33,594 nt of DNA. Origin: Actinomycetota bacterium (GTDB lineage Bacteria > Actinomycetota > AC-67). How positions within the stretch are numbered: the stretch's first letter is position 1; each line of letters opens with the position of its first letter. Shown one piece after another: positions 26,817 through 33,594 of this stretch. The notes below the pieces were generated by a model. The model had not been told where the DNA came from. It saw nothing but the letters and a program-made list of their open reading frames with translations, and did no database searches. Both the position numbers and the translations under genes were made by a program. Where the stretch lies: positions 1-33,594 of the forward strand of contig VAWS01000009.1 in NCBI GenBank assembly GCA_005884515.1, read 5' to 3'.

Positions 26817-27003
26817 ATTCAGCGGTCTCCGCTCGTGCCATCAAGGAGCGGACGTCGTAGGTCCGGAGGCACGAGTCGCACATCACGTAGTCGGTCGTTC
26901 GTCGGAAGGGGATCAAAGCTCCACCGCCGACAGGGTAGATGCCGCGATCGGTGACTTCTTCAACGAGCGGCGCGCCGCAGATGCATGAGATCCCGCCGGC
27001 CAT
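26761..27003 (-). CDS. Small zinc-ribbon-like protein
   Basis: An 80-residue protein with two Cys pairs, ISCICGAPL (residues 7 and 9) and MCDSCLRTYDV (residues 42 and 45), which should bind one zinc. The C-terminal third is a charged, Glu/Ala-rich helix (LMARAETAESIESLERLAE). No family is recognised. It converges on the helicase gene with a 56-base overlap. Unknown function; it could be an RNA-polymerase- or ribosome-associated small protein, but nothing proves it. Confidence 0.7.
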   Translation of the reverse strand: MAGGISCICGAPLVEEVTDRGIYPVGGGALIPFRRTTDYVMCDSCLRTYDVRSLMARAETAESIESLERLAETVEEAEQG

Positions 27004-27042
27004 GACGGAACAATCGTACGTCGGAAGGGCCGCCCGGGGCGT

Positions 27043-28241
27043 CTAGTGGGCCGTCGTGCGAAGCACGCGCGCCACATGGCCTGCCGTCATAAGCAGGACG
27101 AGCCCGGCGGCGATGGACACCCAGAGCTGCCGCGGGTCGGGGCCGCTCGACCCGCTGCCGAGCCCGGAGCCTGCCGCCAGCGCAGGGCCCTGACCGGGCC
27201 GCGGAACGAGCGTTCCGGATTGCCCGTCACCCGGCAGGCTGCCGTACGGCAGGGTTTCCTTGTAGGTACCGCAGGTGAAGCAGTCGTGGTGTTCCCGCCG
27301 CCCGTCCCGCCGCCGCCCGTTCCGCCGCCACTCCCTGTCGTCGGGGTCGGTGAGGGTGACGGCTCGACGATCGAAACTTGGCGCACGTCGCTCGATGAGG
27401 CACCGATGCACGGCGTTTGCTGGTTCGGGTAGTAGCACGTGTCGGCTTGCGAGGGGCTGGAGCGGTACGCCGTCAACGCGTAGTGGTAGGTGCCGCCGAA
27501 TCCGGTGGAGGGGAAGTCGGTGTCGTAGCAGGTGTAGACCGTTCCATCGAACGAGCAGCCCTGCGCCGAGTAGTTCGTCGCTGACACGGGGTACTGCTTC
27601 GTGTTGCCAGACGGATCGGTTCGGAGGAAGCGGTATTCCTGCAGGTCGGGCTCCGGCGACTTGTCCCACTTCAAGGTGACGACGGGCGCGCGCTTCGAGG
27701 CGCCGGAAACCGACGGATCCGCGGCCCACGCCGGCGGGGTCGGTGGGTTATTGAGATTGATCGTCACCGCGGAGGAAGCCGCCGTAGTGCTCCCGTTGTA
27801 GCTGGTGACCTGGATCTGGATGCTTCCGTTGCTCGTCAGGTCGCCGTTCTGTGGGGTGCTGCCCGCCGTGCAGCCGTTCGCCCCCGAGCTGGGGTACTTG
27901 TTCGTGTCCCACTTGGTCGAGGCCGAGAAGCTCTTCGAGTTCGTGGACCATTGCGCGATGCACGTGAACGGGCTGCTCGTGTTCGGTCGCACCGACACGC
28001 GCACCCACTGCGGCGACGGGTCGAGAAGCGCGCTCGATTCCTTCGCCGTTATCTGGATCGTGTCGTGCGCGATGCCCGTCCCACCCGTGATCGACCCGCT
28101 GCACGAGCCGGACGAGTTGCACTGGCTGATGGAGGAGATGGAGGCCGTCATGGCGGCTTCGGCGGGGGCCGCTGCGAATGTCGCGAGCAGGCCGGCCGTG
28201 GCCGTCATGAGGAAAGCTGCTCGAAGGACCCTGCTCTTCAT
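27043..28241 (-). pseudogene. Secreted, C-terminally anchored protein with a fibronectin-III-like domain; frame changes in the linker
   Basis: Starts at ATG 28241 with a signal peptide ending APAEAA (about residue 30). A Ser/Thr/Asn-rich region with several Cys follows, then a fibronectin-III-like domain (about 168-290: PPTPPAWAADPS, VTLKWDKSPEPDLQEYRFLR, YHYALTAYRSS). Next comes a Pro-Ser-Thr and Gly-Thr linker. Near 27290, within the glycine-rich repeats, the sensible frame switches: the second frame gives CFTCGTYKETLPYG, a Gly/Pro/Ser stretch and a membrane helix (LWVSIAAGLVLLMTAGHV) with a basic end at 27043. A clean single-frame protein would therefore be anchored in the membrane. There is no LAxTG-type sorting signal although a sortase gene lies upstream. 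Either an indel in the repeat or a small deletion broke the frame. Confidence 0.7.
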
Positions 28242-28378
28242 CGAACCCCTACGGTGTCGTCAGAACGTCAACCGTATAACGGGGCATCCCCCCGAACGGT
28301 TATGCCAGCGCGCCCGCTTGCTCCCGAAACGCGCACATCTTGAGCGTACTCGCGAATGAGCCGTCCGGAAGGGGGTTT

Positions 28379-29173
28379 CTAGGCCTTTTTTCCGACCAAG
28401 ACCAGGCGAACGATCAGCCGGTTTAGTGAAGTGTGAGGGGGATCGCAGGTCGTCAGCGTCAGCGAGGCGGTGGGGGTCGGGCCGACCACCCCCCAGTCCT
28501 CTGGACCCGTGATCCAGGGGTTGCCGTGCCCGTCGAACGGCCCGATCACCTTGTAGAGGAACGTTCCGAACGGCGTCTGCAGCGAGACCTCGTCGCCTTT
28601 CGTCAGCTTCTCGAGATGCCGGAAGGGTTCACCGAAGCCGGTTCGGTGCCCCGCGATCGCGATGTTGCCGCTCGAGGCCCCCGGCAGCGCTGTCCCCGGG
28701 TAGTGACCGGCGCCCGCGCGCAAGGCGTTCCCGCTGATCCCTTCCACCACGATGATGTCGATGTGGAGCTTCGGGACGATGAGCCGCGTCAGCGGCGAGC
28801 CTTCGACCGGGTGCAGGAACAGGTTCTTTTCGGCGGGCGACGCGAACTGCTTGTCGAGCCTGTTCTGGATCTTGTGCGCCCATATGTCGGTGACGATCGG
28901 GTAGGTCAGCAACCCGACGCCGCCCAGAGCGAGCGCGATCACGAGGAACCACAGAGCGAAACGACCCGTCTTCCGGCGCCGGCCCGCGTCGAGCAAGAAA
29001 CCGAGCGAAGCGAATGCGCGCTTCGGTGCGGGCTCCTTCCGCACGGTGGCGACCGGTCGGGAACCGACGCCGCTCGCCGGCCAGCTCTCGCCGGGGGCAT
29101 GCCAACCGTTGCCCCCTTCGCCCTCGCGGGGGGCGTCCGACATCGACGGGTCTTCGGGGTCGTGTGAGCTCAT
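28379..29173 (-). CDS. Class E-type sortase
   Basis: A membrane transpeptidase that links surface proteins to the cell wall. Of its 264 residues, the first 70 are disordered, a signal-anchor helix lies at about 72-91, and the sortase barrel follows. The catalytic triad is visible: His176 in IAIAGHRTG, Cys243 in LTLTTCDPPH and Arg252 in NRLIVRL. The TLTTC context fits class E, common in high-G+C actinobacteria, which usually recognises LAxTG. It lies 137 bases upstream of the secreted protein on the same strand, which suggests a functional link, although that protein lacks an obvious sorting motif. Confidence 0.92.
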   Translation of the reverse strand: MSSHDPEDPSMSDAPREGEGGNGWHAPGESWPASGVGSRPVATVRKEPAPKRAFASLGFLLDAGRRRKTGRFALWFLVIALALGGVGLLTYPIVTDIWAHKIQNRLDKQFASPAEKNLFLHPVEGSPLTRLIVPKLHIDIIVVEGISGNALRAGAGHYPGTALPGASSGNIAIAGHRTGFGEPFRHLEKLTKGDEVSLQTPFGTFLYKVIGPFDGHGNPWITGPEDWGVVGPTPTASLTLTTCDPPHTSLNRLIVRLVLVGKKA

Positions 29174-29268
29174 GGGATTCCTTTTATCACCGTTCGATGA
29201 AGGCTGCGGAGGGCGGCTTTCCCGCTGGTATACCCAAACGGGTCAACGAACAGCCCGCCGGAAGGTTG

Positions 29269-29748
29269 CTAGTTCCCAGGTGAAGGTTTTCTCGCTTCGA
29301 GGCGACGATCCTTCCCCGCATGGATCTTCTGGAAGTCCCAGGAAACGACGCGATCGGGCCGCAACACGAGCCACTCGTGGCTTTTGAGCTCTGGGATTGA
29401 CTCCACGCCCCAGTACTTGCGTGCGAACTCGGCCTTTACCTGATCGAGCCCGGCCTTGTCCGTCGCGGCTGCGAACCGGCCGTACAGAACGGCGCCGCGA
29501 AGCTCCTCATACCGAACGCCGGTATCGACACAAAGCGCAACCGCGGAGCCGTCCGCGAGGTCGTGGCTTCGCTTGCTGCGCCGCAAGCTGTTCACCCAGA
29601 TCGCTCCGTCGCGCCACACGAACCACAGTGGAGCGATGTGCGGCAGACCTTCCGGCGACGCCGTCGCGGCGCGTAGCGTCCGTTCCGTCGTCAGCAGCTC
29701 GTCGAGCTCGTCGCCGGTGAGGCGAAGCTGCTCGCGCGGGATCGGCAT
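29269..29748 (-). CDS. Pyridoxamine-5'-phosphate-oxidase-like FMN/F420-binding protein
   Basis: A 159-residue split-barrel flavoprotein. LRAATASPEGLPHIAPLWFVW and GAIWVNSLRRSKRSHDL are the phosphate- and cofactor-binding parts of the fold. FARKYWG and the last strand RPDRVVSWDF complete it. Many actinobacterial members use F420 rather than FMN, and the substrate cannot be told. The start is ATG 29748. It stands alone between the sortase and the Tad-like genes, with 95 bases on one side and nine on the other. Confidence 0.85.
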   Translation of the reverse strand: MPIPREQLRLTGDELDELLTTERTLRAATASPEGLPHIAPLWFVWRDGAIWVNSLRRSKRSHDLADGSAVALCVDTGVRYEELRGAVLYGRFAAATDKAGLDQVKAEFARKYWGVESIPELKSHEWLVLRPDRVVSWDFQKIHAGKDRRLEARKPSPGN

Positions 29749-29757
29749 GCGCGCACC

Positions 29758-30153
29758 CTAACCACCGTCGCGGTAGGTCAGCACATCCGGATCGATCGCG
29801 GCTCGCGCGGACGCGCGCGCGGCACGTCCGAACCAGCCGGACAAGAAGCCGAGCCGGGGTGTGATCGTGACCTCGACCGTTGCCTCGGTGCTCCCGACCG
29901 AGCACTCGCATCGGGTCAGCGTTGCGCCGTTGCGCTCTGCCTCGTCGCGCGCGGCTTGCTCGGGATCGCTCCCGCGCTCCAGGACCGGTGCTTGCTCGGT
30001 CACCGCGGCGAGTGCGGCTGCATCGGCCGCCGACTGCGCGCGCGCACGTGCGAACAGCATCGCGCCGAGGTCGGCGGCGCCCAGAGCGCCCAGACACAGG
30101 ACGAACGCGCCGGTCACGGCGACGATCGAAACTGCGCCGCGTTCAGCTCGCAT
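29758..30153 (-). CDS. TadE-like protein of the helicase/secretion neighbourhood type (Rv3654c-like)
   Basis: A 131-residue protein. One hydrophobic N-terminal segment (GAVSIVAVTGAFVLCLGALGAADLG) is followed by the ARAQSAADAAALAA motif seen in TadG/Rv3654c-type proteins. The remaining part is a short extracytoplasmic domain with two Cys (RCECSVG). It probably takes part in a Tad pilus or secretion system with its neighbour, which it overlaps by 11 bases. The ATPase, TadB/TadC and Flp genes are not in the window. Confidence 0.8.
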   Translation of the reverse strand: MRAERGAVSIVAVTGAFVLCLGALGAADLGAMLFARARAQSAADAAALAAVTEQAPVLERGSDPEQAARDEAERNGATLTRCECSVGSTEATVEVTITPRLGFLSGWFGRAARASARAAIDPDVLTYRDGG

Positions 30154-30544
30154 CCGGTGGCGCGCGCTCGGTGCGCATCTCGACGGCCGCGGTGAGCGTC
30201 GCCGACGCCGGCATGAAACGGCCGACGACGGGCATGGCGACTGGCGTGAAGCGCACCTCGACGCGAACGGGTGCCCCGACGTCGCGCTGCGCCGGCGATA
30301 TCACGATCGTGGTGCGCTCCGGATCCAGGTTGCCGGCGCGCAACGCCGCGGCGCGCGCGCGATCGTCGTCGTTCCACACGGCCGCTTCGCGCGCGCCTTC
30401 CCGCGCGGCGTGTTGCACCGCAAGCTGCTCGGACACGAGCAGTCCGATCTGCGCAACCAACAGCAGCGAAACGGCGACGAGCGGAAGGACGGCGGCGAAC
30501 TCAACCGAAACGGAGCCGCGCGCATTACGTAGGCGATCGCGCAT
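30143..30544 (-). CDS. TadE-family pilus-assembly protein
   Basis: A 133-residue pseudopilin-like protein. RGSVSVEFAAVLPLVAVSLLL is the classic TadE start: the Glu of VEF sits at +5 of the pilin-like segment and leads into one membrane helix. The HAAREGAREAAVW motif follows it, as in other TadE proteins. Start ATG 30544. It precedes the TadE-like gene, overlapping by 11 bases. In M. tuberculosis the same pair ends a Tad operon (Rv3655c-Rv3654c); here the upstream Tad genes are missing. Confidence 0.87.
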   Translation of the reverse strand: MRDRLRNARGSVSVEFAAVLPLVAVSLLLVAQIGLLVSEQLAVQHAAREGAREAAVWNDDDRARAAALRAGNLDPERTTIVISPAQRDVGAPVRVEVRFTPVAMPVVGRFMPASATLTAAVEMRTERAPPDAS

Positions 30545-30672
30545 CGGTGCGATGCTATGGATCGAGCAGCCCTCGCGAGGCCCCGCGCGGCGCTTTCAGG
30601 GTGCTCGTCGCGAAGTTCCTCGTTCGGTCCGCGCGCCGTAGGCTGTTCTTCCTTTTCCGGAGGGAGGCGGTC

Positions 30673-31038
30673 GTGAGCAACAAGATCCTTTTCAACTGCG
30701 TGTATGGGAAAGAAGACCCGGAGCGCGCCACGCTCCCATTCGTCGCCGCCAACGTCGCAGCGGCAAGCGGCCAGGAGGCCGTCGTGGTCTGCACGATCGA
30801 AGCAGTGTGGCTGGGAACACCGGGCGGAACCGACGCCGTGCGCGCGCCGGGACTGCCACCGTTGAAGGAGCTCTACGACCAGTTCGTCGACGCCGGTGGC
30901 CAGGTTTGGCTGTGCAGCGCGTGCACCAAGCCGCGTGGGATCGACGAGTCGAAGTGCGCGAAGGGTGCGAGCATCGTGGGTGCAGCCGTGGTGGTCGAAG
31001 AGGTCGTGAACGGCGCGAAGGCCCTCTCGTTCGCGTAG
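30673..31038 (+). CDS. DsrE/DsrF-like family protein
   Basis: A 121-residue protein of the small DsrE-like fold. It begins SNKILFNCVYGKEDPERATLPFVAANVAAA, shown here only in part by its opening ILFNCVYGKED and THE following small-residue helix; the typical central strand VWLCSACTKPRGI carries two Cys. Members take part in sulfur relay or are of unknown function. GTG 30673 is preceded by GGGAGG five bases upstream, which fixes the start. It lies 36 bases before the lyase gene on the same strand and may share its transcript. No metabolic role can be stated. Confidence 0.83.
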   Translation: MSNKILFNCVYGKEDPERATLPFVAANVAAASGQEAVVVCTIEAVWLGTPGGTDAVRAPGLPPLKELYDQFVDAGGQVWLCSACTKPRGIDESKCAKGASIVGAAVVVEEVVNGAKALSFA

Positions 31039-31074
31039 CGGCGAAGCGGGCCTCGACACGGCGATAATGGCCGC

Positions 31075-32007
31075 ATGCCCTATCCCGAGCGCGTCCGTAT
31101 CGTCGAAGTGGGCCCTCGCGACGGCCTTCAGAACGAAGCCACGCAGATCCCGACCGAAGCCAAGGTCGAACTGATCGACCGCCTCAGCTCGTCGGGGCTC
31201 ACGCACATCGAAGTGACCGCGTTCGTGAATCCTGCGCGCATCCCGCAGCTCGCCGACGCGGAGGAGGTCTGCAAACGGATCGACCGGAGGCCCGGCGTCA
31301 CGTACAGCGCCCTCGTCCCGAACACCAAGGGCTACGAGCGCGCGACCAACGCACACCTGCGCGACATCGCCGTCTTCCTGTCGGCGACCGAGACGCATAG
31401 CCGGCGCAACATCGGAACGTCCATCGAAGGATCGTTCGAGCGATACGAGCAGGTGACCGCCCTCGCCGCCGAGGACGGCATCAGCGTTCGGGGTTACGTT
31501 TCGGTGGCATTCGGCTGCCCGTACGAGGGGTTCGTTCCACAAGAGCGCGTCGTGCAGATCGCGATGCGCCTTCTCGGCCTCGGCTGCTATCAAGTCTCGC
31601 TGGGAGACACAACGGGACTCGGCAACCCGGTGCAAGTGGCGCAAACGGTGGAGATGCTGCGCGCTGCGGGGGCGAGGGAGGAACAGGTCGCGCTCCACTT
31701 GCATGACACGCGAGGCACGGGCCTGGCGAACGCGCTCGCCGGCTTGAGCGCCGGCGTCTCCACGTTCGACTCGTCGCTGGGCGGGTTGGGTGGAACGCCC
31801 TACGCGCCCGGCGCGAACGGGAACCTTGCAACAGAGGAGCTCGTCTTCATGCTCGAAGAGATGGGCGTGTCGACGGGCGTGGATCTCGAGACCGTCTTGC
31901 AAGCCGCAGAAGGTGTGGCGCGCGTCCTCGGTAAGGAGCTGCCGAGCCGGTACCTAAAGGCGACGCGCGCAACCGGTGCACGCGAGGCCGGCGAGGCATC
32001 GGCATGA
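31075..32007 (+). CDS. HMG-CoA lyase family protein with Thr in place of the catalytic-loop Cys
   Basis: A 310-residue TIM-barrel lyase. It has VEVGPRDGLQNE-type start (Arg15, Asp16), HIEVTAFVNP, the HLHDTRGTG metal site (His208, His210) and Asn249 in GANGN. HMG-CoA lyases cleave 3-hydroxy-3-methylglutaryl-CoA to acetoacetate and acetyl-CoA, the last step of leucine breakdown. The usual loop reads GLGGCPYAPGA; here it is GLGGTPYAPGA, so the Cys is replaced by Thr241. The next genes (a hydratase and a carboxyltransferase) fit leucine catabolism. The changed loop may alter activity or substrate, for example to another 3-hydroxyacyl-CoA. The stop overlaps the next ATG. Confidence 0.88.
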   Translation: MPYPERVRIVEVGPRDGLQNEATQIPTEAKVELIDRLSSSGLTHIEVTAFVNPARIPQLADAEEVCKRIDRRPGVTYSALVPNTKGYERATNAHLRDIAVFLSATETHSRRNIGTSIEGSFERYEQVTALAAEDGISVRGYVSVAFGCPYEGFVPQERVVQIAMRLLGLGCYQVSLGDTTGLGNPVQVAQTVEMLRAAGAREEQVALHLHDTRGTGLANALAGLSAGVSTFDSSLGGLGGTPYAPGANGNLATEELVFMLEEMGVSTGVDLETVLQAAEGVARVLGKELPSRYLKATRATGAREAGEASA

Positions 32008-32786
32008 GCGAAGCGGGCTCGATCGAGAAGGGCCCGGACGGCGTCTACACGTTCACCCTTGCTCGGCCCGACGCGATGAACGCGCTCAACCGAGAGCTCG
32101 TGGAACTGATCGCCGAAGCCTCGAATGCGGTTCGCGACGATCCGGATGCGCGCGCGACGATCTTCGTGGGGCTCGGCGATCGCGCGTTCAGCGCCGGCGC
32201 CGACCTGAAGGAGCGCGCCGGCCTGGGATCCGTCGAGGTTGCCGAAGCCGTCGCCTCGATCTCGCGCGCTATGCAAGCCGTTGCCGAGATCCCCGTACCA
32301 ACGATCGCCGCGATCAACGGGGTCGCGCTCGGCGGTGGCTTCGAGCTGGCGCTCGCGTGCGACATCCGGATCGCCTCGACGGCGGCCGTCATGGGCCTCC
32401 CCGAGACCACGCTCGCCATCATCCCCGGCGGCGGCGGCACCCAGCGTCTCCCCCGGATCGCCGGCGAAGGCAGAGCGAAAGAGCTCATCTTCACCGGCCG
32501 GCGGATCTCGGCGGCCGACGCGTTGCAGTACGGCATCGTGCACGAGGTCGCTACACCCGACGAGCTGCGGATGCGCGCGCTCGCCGTCGCGCGCGCGATC
32601 GCCTCGAACGGCCCGATCGCCGTGCGAGCGGCCAAGGAAGCGATCGTCCGCGGGATGGAGATGCCGCTCAATGAAGGTGTGACGCTGGAGAACGAGCTGT
32701 ATGGGCGCACCGTGCCGACGAAGGACCGGCTGGAAGGGCTCGAGGCGTTCCGCGAGAAGCGCGCGCCCGTGTACCGTGGTGAATAG
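32004..32786 (+). CDS. Enoyl-CoA hydratase, methylglutaconyl-CoA hydratase-like
   Basis: A 260-residue crotonase. The oxyanion-hole motifs are AFSAGADLKER (61-71) and NGVALGGGFELALACD. Both catalytic glutamates are present, Glu114 in GGFELA and Glu134 in LPETTLAIIPGGGGTQ. ADLKER and KELIFTGRRI are typical of AUH/LiuC-type methylglutaconyl-CoA hydratases. The ATG overlaps the lyase stop (ATGA), and the carboxyltransferase starts three bases after its stop. Together these genes suggest leucine degradation. A general enoyl-CoA hydratase is the alternative. Confidence 0.92.
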   Translation: MSEAGSIEKGPDGVYTFTLARPDAMNALNRELVELIAEASNAVRDDPDARATIFVGLGDRAFSAGADLKERAGLGSVEVAEAVASISRAMQAVAEIPVPTIAAINGVALGGGFELALACDIRIASTAAVMGLPETTLAIIPGGGGTQRLPRIAGEGRAKELIFTGRRISAADALQYGIVHEVATPDELRMRALAVARAIASNGPIAVRAAKEAIVRGMEMPLNEGVTLENELYGRTVPTKDRLEGLEAFREKRAPVYRGE

Positions 32787-32789
32787 CCG

Positions 32790-33119
32790 ATGAGCGAGTA
32801 CCCGGAAGATCACTTGCACAAGGTGACCGAAGAGGTCCGACGCGGGGGCGCGCCCAAGTACCACGAGGCCGCCGAGAAGCAGGGCAAGCTCTTCTGCCGC
32901 GACCGGCTCGCGTTGCTCCTCGACGAGGGCTCTTTCGTCGAGGATGCGCTCCTCGCGAACGTGCAAGCGGGCGACCTCCCGGCCGACGGCGTGGTCACCG
33001 GCGTCGGCGACGTCGGCGAACGCCCGGTCGCGGTGATGGCCAACGACCCAACGGTGAAGGCAGGATCGTGGGGCCCGCACACGGTCGAGAAGATCATCCG
33101 GATCATCGAGCTCGCGCAT
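32790..33119 (+). pseudogene. Acyl-CoA carboxylase carboxyltransferase (beta) subunit, N-terminal 110 residues before an inversion
   Basis: Biotin-dependent carboxyltransferase of the propionyl-/methylcrotonyl-CoA carboxylase type. The visible part has CRDRLALLLDEGSFVED and GVGDVGERPVAVMANDP, then VKAGSWGPHTVEKIIRI and IELAH. After residue 110 the plus-strand reading loses homology, because the following DNA is the next part of the same gene in reverse orientation. The plus-strand frame stays open to the window end, but it does not encode the expected protein. The gene starts three bases after the hydratase stop and is co-directional. Confidence 0.9.
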
Positions 33120-33594
33120 GTCGAACGGCTTGTTCTGGTTCGCGGGGATCATCTCCGCGATCGCGCGATGCGGCGCGGGCTCGTGCGCGGCGGCGACCGG
33201 AGGCTGCTCGGTGAAATTCTGCGGCAGATAGCCGAGGTAACGCTTGCACCACTCCAGCGCTTCCTGTTCGGTCTGAACGAGGACGTCACCGCAGCCGGAC
33301 ACGGTGCAGTGCATGCGCGCGCCGCCCATCTCTTCGAGCGTGACCTTTTCGCCGACAACCTCCTCGGCCATGCGCGGCGAGCCGAGATACATCGACGCGT
33401 TGCCTTCGACCATCACGACGACGTCGCAGAACGCCGGGATGTACGCGCCGCCGGCTGCGCTCGGTCCGAACAGCAGGCAGATCTGTGGAACCATGCCGCT
33501 CATGTGCACCTGGGTGCTGAAGATGCGGCCGGCGCCGCGTCGGCCGGGGAACATCTCGATCTGATCCGTGATGCGCGCGCCGGCCGAGTCGACC
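33108..33594 (-). pseudogene. Inverted internal segment of the same carboxyltransferase gene
   Basis: On the minus strand, 162 residues read from VDSAGARITDQIEM at the window edge. They continue through FPGRRGAGRIF and LLFGPSAAGGAYIPAFCDVV, then NASMYLGSPRMAEEVVGEK, MGGARMHCTVSGCGDVL and NQNKPFDMREL. These are the acyl-CoA-binding and catalytic regions that should follow the plus-strand N-terminal part almost directly, with about nine residues between. The two parts meet at a 12-base stretch (33108-33119) that fits both readings. The pieces are complementary, not duplicated, so this is one gene split by an inversion or a chimera. Confidence 0.92.

Noticed and set aside
30301-31902. A 533-residue open frame on minus opposite the DsrE and lyase genes
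   Set aside because: It is antisense to genes with clear motifs, and its composition is the Arg/Asp/His-rich kind produced by high-G+C shadow frames.
31800-33554. A 584-residue open frame on minus at the right end
   Set aside because: Only the first part (33554-33108) is real carboxyltransferase. The rest is antisense to the N-terminal part and the hydratase.

Overview
The window is a high-G+C chromosomal stretch from a member of the Actinomycetota, probably an uncultured, deep-branching lineage. The evidence is a WhiB-family Fe-S regulator, the zinicin-like metalloprotease linked to coenzyme F420 genomes, a class E sortase, a TadE plus TadE-like pair, a paired TrkA-N system beside a KimA-like permease, and the metalloprotease-tilS-hpt-ftsH-folE-folP gene order that I recall from Mycobacterium and Streptomyces. 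There is no rRNA, CRISPR array, insertion sequence or phage gene, and no gene-free stretch longer than about 200 bases.

Layout. (1) 1-7535, minus strand: a small membrane protein, the metalloprotease, tilS, hpt, a small AbrB-like protein, ftsH, an FAD-dependent D-amino-acid-oxidase-like protein, folE and the 5' part of folP. (2) 7719-8554: whiB on plus, then tRNA-Thr(CGT) and a stand-alone cyclic-nucleotide-binding protein on minus. (3) 8590-14949: holB, tmk, an MFS transporter, a divergent DedA gene, a 614-residue membrane protein, an HD-domain protein and a YjbQ-family protein. (4) 15073-18720, plus: a KimA-like K+ permease and two TrkA-N/C proteins, one apparent potassium module. (5) 18724-24435: an OB-fold protein and an H+-pumping pyrophosphatase (minus), an exported unknown and an LCP-family protein (plus), and a cation antiporter (minus). 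(6) 24498-30544: an SftH/MrfA-type DUF1998 helicase, a zinc-ribbon protein, a secreted anchored protein, a class E sortase, a flavin/F420-type oxidoreductase and two Tad pseudopilin-like genes. (7) 30673-33594: a DsrE-like protein, then an HMG-CoA lyase / methylglutaconyl-CoA hydratase / acyl-CoA carboxyltransferase-beta cluster that fits leucine or branched-chain acyl-CoA breakdown.

The most striking signal is not a new pathway. It is a recurring kind of breakage. At least five genes (tilS, tmk, the MFS transporter with its divergent DedA neighbour, and the cation antiporter) show coherent protein on both sides of a point where conserved sequence is missing, usually with a change of frame. 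A secreted protein shifts frame in its glycine-rich linker. The carboxyltransferase at the right edge is split by an inversion whose junction lies in a 12-base stretch that fits both sides. Several of the affected genes are normally essential. The simplest reading is therefore chimeric amplification or misassembly with short-homology junctions, although real microdeletions cannot be excluded from sequence alone. Intact features of interest are a KimA-like protein with a duplicated cytosolic domain, an HMG-CoA lyase homologue with Thr where the family has its catalytic-loop Cys, and an amino-acid oxidase gene placed inside the ftsH-folE-folP run.
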